A DNA stretch of 64,000 nucleotides from Pantoea agglomerans (GTDB lineage Bacteria; Pseudomonadota; Gammaproteobacteria; Enterobacterales; Enterobacteriaceae). A model generated the notes under the pieces. That model worked only from the letters and a program-made list of their open reading frames with translations. It was not told the DNA's origin and made no database searches. Of the stretch, positions 1-9,019 are shown piece by piece. The DNA is taken from the NCBI RefSeq assembly GCF_021397715.1, contig NZ_CP090207.1:1674001-1738000 (forward strand). Direction: 5' to 3'. Numbering within the stretch: position 1 is the stretch's first letter; every line of letters starts with the position of its first letter. Position numbers and translations under genes: made by a program.

Positions 1-374
1 TGGAACAGGCGGGCTTTATCACCGGCTATGAAGCGCACATCAACCTCACGCGCATCACCGATTCGGTGACGGTATTTACCGAAGTGACCCTCTCCGGTCA
101 TCGCCGCGAAGACTTTATGAAATTTGAAAGTGCGATGCGCGACGTCGATGAGCTGATGGAGTGCCATCTGATCACCGGCGGCTATGACTATTTGCTGCGT
201 TTTATAACCCGCAGTATTGAGCATTACCAGGAAGTGATTGAGAAGATGCTCGACGCCCAGATCGGCATCGATAAGTACTTCAGCTATATCGTCATTAAAT
301 CACCGATCATGAAAAGCAGCGTGCCGTTGCGCTCGCTGATCAGCAAACAGAACTCGGTCGAGTTTGGTGTCTGA
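1..374 (+). CDS. Lrp/AsnC-family transcriptional regulator, C-terminal part
   Basis: The open frame enters from the left edge (first full codon at base 3) and stops at 372-374. The roughly 123 visible residues form the RAM/AsnC effector-binding half: a strand with VTVFTEVTLSG, a helix, CHLITGGYDYLLRF, then IGIDKYFSYIVIKSPIMKSS. The order and length match the C-terminal domain of Lrp-type regulators, and the GGYDYLL segment is the usual ligand-pocket turn. The N-terminal helix-turn-helix lies outside the window. Such proteins usually respond to an amino acid and often control a neighbouring gene. The family is clear, but the specific member cannot be named. Confidence 0.93.
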   Translation, partial: EQAGFITGYEAHINLTRITDSVTVFTEVTLSGHRREDFMKFESAMRDVDELMECHLITGGYDYLLRFITRSIEHYQEVIEKMLDAQIGIDKYFSYIVIKSPIMKSSVPLRSLISKQNSVEFGV

Positions 375-726
375 CGGGCGGCCTCTGGTCGCTTATTCCC
401 GCCTTCCCTCAACACGGGGAAGGGGGTGAGCGCAGGAGCCGTTTTCCCCGTGCTGTTTACCGTCACTCATCTGCTTTAGCCCGCACTGCCTGCATCCAAA
501 CCTGATTCACCGCCGTCTGTATGCCCGCCACCTCAGCCCGTTTTGACGACGCTGGCGCGCAGCGGCGACACCGCTGACCCGGCTCGCCACCAAACACAAC
601 CGCCCGCAGCATAAAATTTCATTCCCCGCTGAAATTCAGCCGCTAAAACCCCTTCTGATACGCGCTACAGTCTTAACCGTTCCGCAAACCCTTTTACACT
701 GATTTCAACCGATACAAGGAGTTGTC
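375..726. other. Intergenic region upstream of the GNAT-hyuAB operon
   Basis: These 352 bases contain the hairpin at 402-423 and no credible ORF. A purine-rich ribosome site (AAGGAG) ends just before the ATG at 727. I see no convincing sigma-54, Pho or purine-type site. The promoter for the downstream operon should lie in the last 100 bases, but no clean -35/-10 pair stands out. Confidence 0.5.
402..423. repeat. GCCTTCCC...GGGGAAGG intergenic hairpin
   Basis: CCTTCCC at 402-408 pairs with GGGAAGG at 417-423 around a short loop, 28 bases after the Lrp-type stop codon. There is no T-tract, so it is not a standard intrinsic terminator. Close relatives occur after phnD and yeeO in this window, which suggests a dispersed REP-like palindrome. 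Confidence 0.5.
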
Positions 727-1173
727 ATGAGCTCATTCGTGATTGCTGACCAGCAATGGCAGCGTGATGCATTTACCGTCTCCACCGCACGTCAGCGGCT
801 CGACCTCGACTGGGTCCACCACCAGCTGGCGGAAAAGTCCTACTGGGCGCAGGGCCAGCCGCGGGCCAAAACTGAGCGGGCGATTGCCGGTTCATTGCCG
901 TTTGGCCTCTATCACCAGCAAGCGCAGATCGGTTTTGCCCGGCTGATCACGGACTACACCCGTTTTGGCTGGCTGTGCGATGTGATGATCGATGAGAACT
1001 GGCGCGGGCACGGGCTGGGTAGCTGGCTGGCGACCTGCGTCCGTGAACATCCCGAACTGCAAACGGTGCACCGCTGGATGCTGTCAACCCGTGATGCCCA
1101 TCAGGTCTACCAGCGACTCGGCTGGCGTGTGGTGCAGGATCCACAGACGCTGATGGAATTTCCTCCCTCCTGA
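727..1173 (+). CDS. GNAT-family N-acetyltransferase
   Basis: A 148-residue GNAT fold. Residues around 70-105 carry the acetyl-CoA core: a strand containing WLCDVMIDENWRGHGLGSWL, where RGHGLG is the Q/RxxGxG/A pyrophosphate loop. The C-terminal part (STRDAHQVYQRLGW) is the typical last helix and strand. AAGGAG lies six bases before the ATG. Only 18 bases separate it from hyuA, so GNAT, hyuA and hyuB probably form one transcript. The acceptor substrate is unknown. Context suggests detoxification or modification of an amine released during hydantoin or lactam breakdown, but that is inference. Confidence 0.88.
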   Translation: MSSFVIADQQWQRDAFTVSTARQRLDLDWVHHQLAEKSYWAQGQPRAKTERAIAGSLPFGLYHQQAQIGFARLITDYTRFGWLCDVMIDENWRGHGLGSWLATCVREHPELQTVHRWMLSTRDAHQVYQRLGWRVVQDPQTLMEFPPS

Positions 1174-1191
1174 CCCTGGAGTTAACCTGAG

Positions 1192-3237
1192 ATGCGATAC
1201 CGCGTTGGCGTGGATATTGGCGGATCTTTTACCGATTTCGCCGTGCTCGATCAGCAAACCAATCAGATTCATACCCTTAAAGTCCTGTCGCGCCCGGATC
1301 AACCGGGCAGCGAAATCGTCACCGGGCTGACGCAGTTTCAGCAGCGCGATGGCATTGAACCGGCAGAGATTGGCTATTTTACCCACGGCACCACGGTCGG
1401 GATTAATGCGGTGATCCAGCGGCGCGGCGTGCGGCTGGCGCTGTTTGCGACTGAAGGCTTCTGCGATGTGCTGGAGCTGGCGCGCCTGAAAATCCCGCAT
1501 ATCCACGATCTCTTTTCGCGGCGTCCCGCGCCGCTGATTAGCCGCGATCGGGTGTTTGCCATCCGCGAACGCAGCGACTGTCACGGCAACGTGCTGCAAG
1601 CGGTCGATCGCCAGAGCGTGCTTGATGCGATAGAACAGGCGCGGGCGGCGGGCTGTCAGGGCATTGTGGTCTCGCTGCTGCACAGCTACCGCAACCGGCA
1701 CAATGAAGCCGCAGTGAAAGCGATTATCGACGAAGTGGCCCCGGAGCTGCTGACCTCCTGTTCGGCCGACATCTGGCCAATCATCCGCGAATATGAGCGC
1801 ACCATCACCGCCACCATTAACGCCTACGTTCAGCCGATGGTGATTAACTATCTCGAATCCTTTGAGCAGGCGCTGCATCGCCTTGGGGTGAAACCACCGC
1901 CGCGCATTACCAAATCAAATGGCGGCGTCATGGGCCTTGAGCAGGCGAAACGCGAATGCGTACAGATGGTGCTCTCCGGTACCGCATCAGGAGTCATCGG
2001 TGCCAGTTATCTCGCCAGCGCCTGCGGCTTTGACAAAATTCTCAGCCTCGACATCGGCGGCACCAGTGCCGACGTGGCGGTGATCGTCGATGGCAAGGTG
2101 GCGCAGGGCAACGGCGAAATCATCGGTGATTTTCCGATCTTTATTCCGTCGGTGGCGGTGACCTCGGTCGGGCAGGGCGGCGGCTCGCTGGCGTGGATTG
2201 ATGGCCAGGGCGTGCTGCAGATGGGACCGGACAGCGCCGGATCACTGCCGGGACCGGTCTGCTTCCAGCGCGGCGGCACCCAGCCTACCGCTACCGATGC
2301 CTTTGCCGCCTGCGGCATGATGGGGCACGGCGCGCTCGGCTACAACGCGGTAAGCGTGGATGTGGCCGCCGCTCGTGCGGCCTGGCAACCGCTGGCGGAC
2401 AGGCTCAATGTGACGGTGCAGGAAACGGCAGAGACCGCCATCCAGCTGGCGATCTCCAGCATGTACAGCGACACCAGCGGCTTGCTCTCCCGTTTTGGCC
2501 TCGATCCGCGTGAATTCTGGTTCCTCGCCTTTGGCGGCGCAGGGCCGATGATGGGCTGTTTCCTGGCCCGCGAGCTGAACATGAAAGGCGTTATCGTGCC
2601 GCTTACGCCAGGCGTTCTCTCGGCGCTCGGCGGGCTGGTGGCGGATATCCGCAATGACTTTATCCGCACCCTCTACAGTGACCTGACGCCAGCGCTGGCT
2701 GACACCTTAGCCAGCGAAGCGCAGGCGTTACAGCAACGTGCCTGCGGCTGGCTGGCGCAGGAGCACGGCAGCGAGATGCCGTACCAGCTGCAATTCAGCG
2801 CCGACATGCGCTATCGCGGCCAGTCGTTTGAAATTGAAGTGCCGCTGGAGGCGAACTGGCTGGCGACGGCTGACGTTACGGCGCTGCATCAGGCGTTTGA
2901 CGCCCAGCATCAGCAGATGTTTGGTCACTGCGATCCGGAAGCGCCGGTACAGCTGATCAATCTGCGGCTGGTGATCGCTTCGCCCACCCCGAAACCGGCG
3001 ATCAATCGTCTGCCGGTGGCCACCGAACCGGCTGCGGTGCTGAAGCAGGCAGACGCCTGGATCGATGGCGCATGGCATCAGGTGGATGTGGTGCTGCGGT
3101 CGGAACTGCGTGCCGGGCATCGGCTCACCGGCCCGGTGATCGTCGCTCAGGATGATTGCACCACCTGCGTGCCGCCCGGCATGTGGGTCAATGTCGACCC
3201 TTTTGGCAACCTGCTGATCACTGCGAGTGAGGCGTAA
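1192..3237 (+). CDS. hyuA: Hydantoinase/oxoprolinase subunit A (HyuA family)
   Basis: A 681-residue HyuA-type ATP-dependent amidohydrolase subunit. The N-terminus has the actin/hexokinase-like nucleotide motif VGVDIGGSFTDFAVLD (residues 5-20), followed by FTHGTTVGINA. A second phosphate loop, LDIGGTSADVAVI, lies near residue 285, and FWFLAFGGAGPMMG near 440. This is the usual domain order for N-methylhydantoinase A, 5-oxoprolinase and acetone-carboxylase beta relatives. Those enzymes hydrolyse cyclic imides or lactams with ATP, together with a HyuB partner. hyuB starts one base after this stop. The true ring substrate cannot be read from sequence. The protein is cytoplasmic, with no signal or membrane segment. 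Confidence 0.93.
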   Translation: MRYRVGVDIGGSFTDFAVLDQQTNQIHTLKVLSRPDQPGSEIVTGLTQFQQRDGIEPAEIGYFTHGTTVGINAVIQRRGVRLALFATEGFCDVLELARLKIPHIHDLFSRRPAPLISRDRVFAIRERSDCHGNVLQAVDRQSVLDAIEQARAAGCQGIVVSLLHSYRNRHNEAAVKAIIDEVAPELLTSCSADIWPIIREYERTITATINAYVQPMVINYLESFEQALHRLGVKPPPRITKSNGGVMGLEQAKRECVQMVLSGTASGVIGASYLASACGFDKILSLDIGGTSADVAVIVDGKVAQGNGEIIGDFPIFIPSVAVTSVGQGGGSLAWIDGQGVLQMGPDSAGSLPGPVCFQRGGTQPTATDAFAACGMMGHGALGYNAVSVDVAAARAAWQPLADRLNVTVQETAETAIQLAISSMYSDTSGLLSRFGLDPREFWFLAFGGAGPMMGCFLARELNMKGVIVPLTPGVLSALGGLVADIRNDFIRTLYSDLTPALADTLASEAQALQQRACGWLAQEHGSEMPYQLQFSADMRYRGQSFEIEVPLEANWLATADVTALHQAFDAQHQQMFGHCDPEAPVQLINLRLVIASPTPKPAINRLPVATEPAAVLKQADAWIDGAWHQVDVVLRSELRAGHRLTGPVIVAQDDCTTCVPPGMWVNVDPFGNLLITASEA

Positions 3238-3238
3238 T

Positions 3239-5197
3239 ATGGCAATTGACGGACGTAACCTGCAGATCCTCGCCAACTACTGCGCGGCCGCCGCCGATGC
3301 AATGGCGTTTACCCTGATGCGCACCGCGCACTCAACCTTTGTAAAAGAGACTGAAGATTTCTCCTGCCAGATCGTCAGCCGCGACGGCTTGGCCTTCGCC
3401 TCACCACGCAGCTTCGGCGCGCCCTGGTACAGCGGCATCGACTATGCGCCGGTGCTGGCGCTGATTGCGGATTACGCCGAGGGCGATATCTGCATCACCA
3501 ACGATGCCTACGCCGGTAACGTCGCGACTCACTCGCCCGATATCCATATCTGGAAACCGGTGTTTCATCAGGGCGAGATTGTCTGCTTCGTGGTCGGGCA
3601 CATCCATAACACCGATGTCGGCGGCGCGGTGCCGGCCTCGCTGTCGCGTTCGCTAACCGACATCGTGCAGGAAGGGATTCGCATCCCGCCGCTGAAGATC
3701 GTCAGCAATGGCGTACTGAACGGCGATGTGGCGCGCATCATGCGGCTTAACGTGCGGGCTCCGGATCAGAACTGGGGCGATTTCAAAGCACAACTGGCGT
3801 CGGTGAACGTCGGTGAGCGCAAAATTCACGACATTATCGCCCGCTTTGGCGTGGAGGATTTCCTGCAGGGCATTGAAGGCATTCTCGATTACGCCGAAGC
3901 ACAGGCGCGTAGCATTATCACCACCATTCCGGACGGCGACTATTTTTATGCCGATTACGCCGACGAAGATGGCGAAGGCGGCTATCCCTGTCGCATCGCG
4001 ATTACGCTGCGGGTCAGGGGCGACCAGCTGGAGCTCGACTACACCGGCAGCGATCCTCAACTGGCTTCCTCACTGAATATGCCGACCGGCGGCCGTGAGC
4101 GCCATCCGCTGGCGCTGGTCGGCGTGACCTATGTGCTCTCCACTCTGGACCGCTCGCTGCTGCTCAACGCCGGTACGCTGCGGCCGACCCGGGCGATATT
4201 GCCGCCCGGCACGGTGATGAACTGTGAGGCCCCGGCGGCGGTGGGTATGCGCTCATTGACCTGCGCACTGTCGCAGATCGCCACGCTGGGCGTCTTCTCG
4301 CTGGCGATGCCGGACCGTCTGCCGGCTAACTCGCCCGGCGGTAACTCGATCATGAATATCCGTACCCAGACCGCCAGCCGCAGCGTGGTCGCCTCGCTCG
4401 GTCCGGTTGGCGGTGGCGCGGGCGGCACGCCGCGACATGATGGACCTGATGGCTCGGGCGGCCTCTCCGCGTTCCTGAAAAACACCCCGATTGAGATCAA
4501 TGAAGCGGAGGTCCCGATTCGCTTCCACCGCTATGGACTGGCGCAGGACAGCGCCGGTGCTGGCCAGTATCGCGGCGGGTTAGCCACCGAAATGGCGTTT
4601 GAAATTTTTTCGCCCAACACCACCATTACCGCGCGTAACCGCAACCGCTCGGTATTTGCCTCGGCAGGCGTGATGGGCGGGCAGAGCGGGGCGCTCTCCT
4701 GTTTTCGCACGCTGCGCGACGGGAAGGTGATCAACCACGGCAACACCGATGTGATCGGCGCAGAGCCGGGCGATGTGGTGGAAGTGCGCGGGCCGGGCGC
4801 AGGCGGCTACGGCTTGCCGTCGCAGCGCGACCCGGAAGCGGTATTGCAGGATGTGCGCTGCGGCTTTCTCAGCCTGGACGCCGCCCGGCAGCAGTATGGC
4901 GTGGTGATCACCGATAACCAGCTGGATCAGCCCGCGACGGCCCGACTGCGCGCCGCGATGCCACAGCAGGCGAGCCAGCATTTTGAGCACGGCGCAGCGC
5001 GGCAGCGCTTTGAATCGCTCTGGACAACGCAGCGGTATCACTTGCTTACGGTTTTTCTTGCTGCGGCGCCGGTCAGCTGGCGGCACTTCCTGAAAACCCA
5101 GGTATTCCGCGCGGTGGAAGAAATAGGCGAAACGGCGGATATGGCGCAGATATTCAGTGATTTGCGTCAGCGATATCCGGCAATGGCGAACAACTAA
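3239..5197 (+). CDS. hyuB: Hydantoinase subunit B (HyuB family)
   Basis: A 652-residue HyuB-type subunit starting at ATG 3239, immediately after the hyuA stop. A GTG twelve bases upstream would extend into hyuA and is less likely. Family marks include MRTAHSTFVKETEDFSC (residues 23-39), GDICITNDAY and VVGHIHNTDVGG (metal-binding His/Asp region), and the glycine-rich LGPVGGGAGGTPRHDGPDG. HyuA and HyuB together form the ATP-dependent hydantoinase/oxoprolinase complex. The adjacent genes and full lengths argue for an intact system. Substrate specificity is unknown; 5-oxoproline, N-methylhydantoin and related imides are all possible. Confidence 0.93.
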   Translation: MAIDGRNLQILANYCAAAADAMAFTLMRTAHSTFVKETEDFSCQIVSRDGLAFASPRSFGAPWYSGIDYAPVLALIADYAEGDICITNDAYAGNVATHSPDIHIWKPVFHQGEIVCFVVGHIHNTDVGGAVPASLSRSLTDIVQEGIRIPPLKIVSNGVLNGDVARIMRLNVRAPDQNWGDFKAQLASVNVGERKIHDIIARFGVEDFLQGIEGILDYAEAQARSIITTIPDGDYFYADYADEDGEGGYPCRIAITLRVRGDQLELDYTGSDPQLASSLNMPTGGRERHPLALVGVTYVLSTLDRSLLLNAGTLRPTRAILPPGTVMNCEAPAAVGMRSLTCALSQIATLGVFSLAMPDRLPANSPGGNSIMNIRTQTASRSVVASLGPVGGGAGGTPRHDGPDGSGGLSAFLKNTPIEINEAEVPIRFHRYGLAQDSAGAGQYRGGLATEMAFEIFSPNTTITARNRNRSVFASAGVMGGQSGALSCFRTLRDGKVINHGNTDVIGAEPGDVVEVRGPGAGGYGLPSQRDPEAVLQDVRCGFLSLDAARQQYGVVITDNQLDQPATARLRAAMPQQASQHFEHGAARQRFESLWTTQRYHLLTVFLAAAPVSWRHFLKTQVFRAVEEIGETADMAQIFSDLRQRYPAMANN

Positions 5198-5259
5198 CGG
5201 CAACGCGCCATCGTCTACTACGCTTTAAGTCTGCAAGGACAACCAAGGGAAACGCGACG

Positions 5260-7041
5260 ATGAGCATGAAAACCAGTGATTTTTTTGTCCAGCGCCTGAA
5301 AGAGTGGGGCGTCACCCGGATTTATGGCTACCCTGGCGACGGCATTAACGGCGTGCTGGGGGCGATCCAGCGCGCCAACAAAAAGGGTGATGGCATCGAG
5401 TTTATTCAGGTGCGCCACGAAGAGATGGCCGCCTTTATGGCGGCCGGTCACGCCAAATTCACCGGCGAAATGGGCGTCTGCCTGTCAACCGGCGGGCCTG
5501 GTGCCACCCATCTGCTGACCGGTCTGTATGACGCCAAAATGGACCATGCACCGGTGCTGGCGATTGCCGGTCAGGCAGAAGCCACGGCACGCGGAGCCAG
5601 TTATCAGCAGGAGATGAATCTGGATCGCGTCTTCTCAGACGTGGCGAATTTCGTTCAGGAAGCGGCGGCCCCGGCCCAGGTACGACACCTGATCGATCGC
5701 GGGGTACGCATTGCCAAAGCCCAGAACGGCGTCGCGGTGGTGATTATCCCTAAAGATATTCAGGATGAAGAGTGGCAGGCACCGCAGCATCTGCACGGCT
5801 TCACCCATTCGGGCAGCGGCTATCAGCGGCCGAAAGTGGTGCCGTATGAAGCGGATCTGCAACGGGCCGCCGACGTGCTGAACGCCGGTAAAAAAGTGGC
5901 GATTCTGATTGGTGCAGGCGCACGCAACGCGGCGGTTGAAGTGGTGCAGGCCGCCAATGTGCTGGGGGCCGGAGTCGCGAAAGCGCTGCTGGGCAAAGAT
6001 GTGCTGCCGGACGACGCGCCGTTTGTCACCGGTTCGATTGGCCTGCTCGGCACCAAACCCTCGTCAGATTTGATGAAAAACTGCGATACCCTGCTGATGA
6101 TTGGCAGCGGCTTCCCGTGGACCGAATTTTTGCCGGAAGAGGGCAAGGCGCGGGCGGTACAAATCGATATCGATCCGGCGATGCTCGGCCTGCGCTATCC
6201 CTGTGAAGTGAATCTGCATGGCGATGCCGCCGAAACCCTGCGCGCGCTGCTGCCGTTGCTGGAGCATAAGCAGGATCGCAGCTGGCAGGAAGATATTGCG
6301 GTTCAGGTGCGTGACTGGTGGACGCTGATGGAAGAGCGCGCGATGGCACCGGCGAATCCGGTCAATCCGCAGCGCGTGGTGTGGGAGATGTCACCGCAGT
6401 TGCCGGACAACGCGATTGTTACCTCCGATTCCGGTTCCTGCGCCAACTGGTTCGCCCGCGATTATCGGGTCAAACAGGGACAACGCGCTTCGCTCTCGGG
6501 CGGTCTGGCCTGCATGGGGGCCGCCGTGCCTTACGCCATCGCAGCGAAGTTTGCTCATCCGGAAAAACCGGTGGTGGCGCTGGTTGGGGATGGCGCGATG
6601 CAGATGAATAACATGGCGGAGCTGATCACCATTCAGAAATACTGGCAGCAGTGGGCCGACCCGCGATTGATCGTCTGCGTGTTCAACAATCAGGATCTCA
6701 ATCAGGTGACCTGGGAGCAGCGGGTGATGGAAGGCAATCCGCGCTTTGACGCCTCGCAGCAGTTGCCGGATGTGAAATACGCCGGGTTTGCCGAATCGCT
6801 GGGCATGATCGGTATTTTCGTCGATAACCCTGACGATCTGGCGGCCGCCTGGCAGCGTGCGCTGAGCGCTGACCGTCCGGTGCTGCTGGAGGTGAAAACC
6901 GATCCGGAAGTGGCACCGCTGCCACCGCACATCACCTTTAAGCAGGCAAAAGCCTTTATGGCGTCGATGGCGAAAGGCGACCGTGGCGCGGCGCAAATCA
7001 TCAGTGATACCGCCAGTCAGCTGCTGCATAAAAAGCATTAA
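5260..7041 (+). CDS. Thiamine-diphosphate-dependent enzyme, pyruvate oxidase/acetolactate synthase type
   Basis: A 593-residue three-domain ThDP enzyme. The N-terminal PYR domain has GYPGDGING and the catalytic Glu in VRHEEMAAFMAAGHA, about residue 52. The central domain is Rossmann-like. The C-terminal PP domain has the ThDP/Mg motif GDGAMQM...FNN, about residues 445-480. Overall it resembles PoxB and a group usually annotated simply as thiamine-pyrophosphate-requiring proteins. A decarboxylating oxidase acting on pyruvate or another 2-oxo acid is likely. The C-terminus lacks an obvious amphipathic membrane-binding peptide like that of E. coli PoxB. ATG 5260 is preceded by AAGGGA. The 62-base gap from hyuB allows, but does not prove, co-transcription. 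Confidence 0.85.
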   Translation: MSMKTSDFFVQRLKEWGVTRIYGYPGDGINGVLGAIQRANKKGDGIEFIQVRHEEMAAFMAAGHAKFTGEMGVCLSTGGPGATHLLTGLYDAKMDHAPVLAIAGQAEATARGASYQQEMNLDRVFSDVANFVQEAAAPAQVRHLIDRGVRIAKAQNGVAVVIIPKDIQDEEWQAPQHLHGFTHSGSGYQRPKVVPYEADLQRAADVLNAGKKVAILIGAGARNAAVEVVQAANVLGAGVAKALLGKDVLPDDAPFVTGSIGLLGTKPSSDLMKNCDTLLMIGSGFPWTEFLPEEGKARAVQIDIDPAMLGLRYPCEVNLHGDAAETLRALLPLLEHKQDRSWQEDIAVQVRDWWTLMEERAMAPANPVNPQRVVWEMSPQLPDNAIVTSDSGSCANWFARDYRVKQGQRASLSGGLACMGAAVPYAIAAKFAHPEKPVVALVGDGAMQMNNMAELITIQKYWQQWADPRLIVCVFNNQDLNQVTWEQRVMEGNPRFDASQQLPDVKYAGFAESLGMIGIFVDNPDDLAAAWQRALSADRPVLLEVKTDPEVAPLPPHITFKQAKAFMASMAKGDRGAAQIISDTASQLLHKKH

Positions 7042-7086
7042 GGGTTAAATCGGGCAGTGTCGCACCGCTAACCTTAGCCTTCTCTC

Positions 7087-7108
7087 CCCGGACGCACTCG
7101 CGTCCGGG
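7087..7108 (+). terminator. Probable terminator after the ThDP enzyme
   Basis: CCCGGACGC (7087-7095) pairs perfectly with GCGTCCGGG (7100-7108) around ACTC, followed by TTTATA. The stem is strong but the T-run is short. It lies 46 bases after the stop codon. Confidence 0.6.
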
Positions 7109-7147
7109 TTTATACCCCTCTTCATCATCACTAACGGGAGTCTTAAC

Positions 7148-7990
7148 ATGGCGGCTCATACAAGCCCTGTCTGGTTTATCTCAGGATGTTCTACCGGTTT
7201 TGGTCGTGAACTGGCGCAGCAGACTATCGCGCGCGGTTTCAGGGTGGTGGTGACGGCCCGCGATACCGCAAAAGTTGCCGATCTGGTTGATGGCCATGAC
7301 AATGCGCTGGCGGTGACGCTGGATGTCACGCAGCAATCCAGTATTGATCAGGCGGTGCAGGCTGCGCTGAATGCGTTCGGCACCATTGACGTACTGGTGA
7401 ATAATGCCGGTTACGGTTATCAGAGCTCAGTGGAAGAGGCTGAAGAACAGGCGATCCGCGCGCAGTTCGATGCCAACGTATTCGGCCTGTTTGCCCTGAC
7501 CCGCGCCGTGCTCCCTGTGATGCGCAAGGCACGCCGCGGTCATGTGATCAACATTACTTCTGTGGCGGGTTTTATCGGTTTTGCCAGCTCCGGCTACTAC
7601 TCAGCCAGCAAACATGCGGTGGAAGGCTGGTCCGACTCACTGGCGCAGGAAGCGGGTCCGCTGGGCATTCACGTCACCTGCGTGGAGCCGGGACCGTTCC
7701 GCACCGACTGGGCGGGCCGCTCGCTGCATCAGACCCCAAGCACCTTACCGGAATATGCCGATACCGCGGCCGCCCGGATGAAAGCTACCGCCGAATACAG
7801 CGGCACCCAGAAAGGCGATCCTGCCCGTGCGGCGCAGGCCATGATTGCAATTACCGAGCATGATAATCCGCCACGCCATCTGGTGATGGGCGCATGGGGA
7901 TATGAGGCGGTAACCAGCAAACTCAAAGAGCGGCTGGCGCAGATTGAAGCGTGGAAACAGACGTCGGTGGAGACTGATTTTCCGGAGTAG
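7148..7990 (+). CDS. Short-chain dehydrogenase/reductase (SDR)
   Basis: A 280-residue classical SDR. The cofactor loop is SGCSTGFG (residues 12-19). NNAG lies at 85-88, the catalytic Ser is Ser138 in INITS, and the Tyr/Lys pair is YSASK (Tyr151, Lys155). EPGPFRTDW follows at the usual place. Arg38 after the second strand (TARD) favours NADP(H). The protein is a cytoplasmic oxidoreductase of unknown substrate. It has its own GGGAG ribosome site seven bases upstream of ATG and sits after a strong hairpin, so it is probably a single-gene unit. Confidence 0.9.
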   Translation: MAAHTSPVWFISGCSTGFGRELAQQTIARGFRVVVTARDTAKVADLVDGHDNALAVTLDVTQQSSIDQAVQAALNAFGTIDVLVNNAGYGYQSSVEEAEEQAIRAQFDANVFGLFALTRAVLPVMRKARRGHVINITSVAGFIGFASSGYYSASKHAVEGWSDSLAQEAGPLGIHVTCVEPGPFRTDWAGRSLHQTPSTLPEYADTAAARMKATAEYSGTQKGDPARAAQAMIAITEHDNPPRHLVMGAWGYEAVTSKLKERLAQIEAWKQTSVETDFPE

Positions 7991-8060
7991 AACTTATTAC
8001 TGTGCGGGTGGCAGAAAGCCGCCCGTGCGCGTGTGAGCCTGAAGTCGTTAAAAACAGGAA

Positions 8061-8079
8061 AGGCCCGTTTATCGGGCCT
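8061..8079 (-). terminator. Terminator of the 8.1-8.9 kb minus-strand gene pair
   Basis: AGGCCCG (8061-8067) pairs with CGGGCCT (8073-8079) around TTTAT. On the minus strand the stem is followed by TTTCCTGTTTTT, as expected for intrinsic termination of the genes ending at 8108. Confidence 0.7.
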
Positions 8080-8107
8080 TCAGGAACTAAGCGCGTACCT
8101 TAGCTTT

Positions 8108-8314
8108 CTACATTTCGCGCGCATTCAGTTCTTGCAGCTTGCGGCGCAGCAGGGCAGAGGAGGAGCGTTTTCTCGCCTGAGCTAACTGAGCTTTGATGGC
8201 AGGCAGATCGGGATTGGCCAGCCACTCAGCTATCAATAGTGCTCTTAACTCCTTATACCGGGTTTCGACCGGAGCCAAAGGGGTTATTTCATCGTGTTTA
8301 TTGTAAAACGACAT
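8108..8314 (-). CDS. Small protein of unknown function (68 aa)
   Basis: A 68-residue charged protein I do not recognise. It is mainly helical: an Ala/Leu-rich segment (LRALLIAEWL) is followed by a basic segment (KAQLAQARKRSSSALLRRKLQEL), without membrane segments or a signal peptide. Its start overlaps the end of the upstream 189-residue gene by 17 bases, which indicates translational coupling. A hairpin terminator follows 29 bases downstream. The pair may be horizontally acquired: both proteins are orphans to me and sit alone between metabolic operons. A toxin-antitoxin or immunity role would be speculation. Confidence 0.7.
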   Translation of the reverse strand: MSFYNKHDEITPLAPVETRYKELRALLIAEWLANPDLPAIKAQLAQARKRSSSALLRRKLQELNAREM

Positions 8315-8867
8315 AGCAAGCTCTCCCTGTAGTCACGACTTTATAAGCCCGGAAACAGTCCGGGATTAAAGGTTGCGGCGCTTTTTTTGACAACCCTGTT
8401 CGGGGATGGTAGCGCAGTTCGTTTTTTAACCCAAGTACGGCGTCGTAGATCTCCTCCAGGGGAGTCGGACGGTTGCGGTCAACGACCTCTCCTGACGCAG
8501 CCTGGAAAATAAACCCGCCAATAAAGAAACGTTCATTGTGTGCCATTAACGCCAGTACTACGCTTTTTAAAACGACAGCACTACCTAATCCGGCAAAGCT
8601 GACATGGCGAAAATCGCCCAGGCACCCCAGACCATCGAACACGTCAAAGCAGACCTCCGCCAGGCCGTTAACCGGAAAGGAGACGCCTTGTGGCATCCGG
8701 TATCCGATACGGGTAAAAGTCTGTTCATCCAGCAGATTGCCAACGATGACGGTGTAGGTCTCATTACCGGCAACAAACACGTAGCTGTGATGAACACGGC
8801 GATCGTAAATAAACCTTTTTCGCCTGATGTTGTAATCTTCGAGAAAAATCTCTTCTTCTATGCGCAC
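8298..8867 (-). CDS. Protein of unknown function (189 aa), coupled to the 68-aa gene
   Basis: A 189-residue soluble protein with no family I can name. The first 60 residues are mixed charged and aromatic (RRKRFIYDRRVHHSYVFVAGNE). The centre is beta-rich and glycine-containing (FDGLGCLGDFRHVSFAGLGSAVVL), then FFIGGFIFQAA. It has no signal peptide. It is the first gene of a two-gene minus-strand unit overlapping the 68-residue gene. The full-length frame, the coupling and the downstream terminator support real coding. The leading ATG at 8867 has only a weak ribosome site, so the start is uncertain. Confidence 0.7.
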   Translation of the reverse strand: MRIEEEIFLEDYNIRRKRFIYDRRVHHSYVFVAGNETYTVIVGNLLDEQTFTRIGYRMPQGVSFPVNGLAEVCFDVFDGLGCLGDFRHVSFAGLGSAVVLKSVVLALMAHNERFFIGGFIFQAASGEVVDRNRPTPLEEIYDAVLGLKNELRYHPRTGLSKKAPQPLIPDCFRAYKVVTTGRACYVVLQ

Positions 8868-9019
8868 TTGTCATCCCTGTATGCAGCCTGTGAATCTTTA
8901 AGCAACGATTCTTCTGCTCCTGCCCGGCTCCGTCAAATATCCATATAAAAAATGTGGATACCCATTCCAGGGTAACCGCCGCTGTTGCTACGTATCGACC
9001 CCATTTTGCGACTCTTGCC

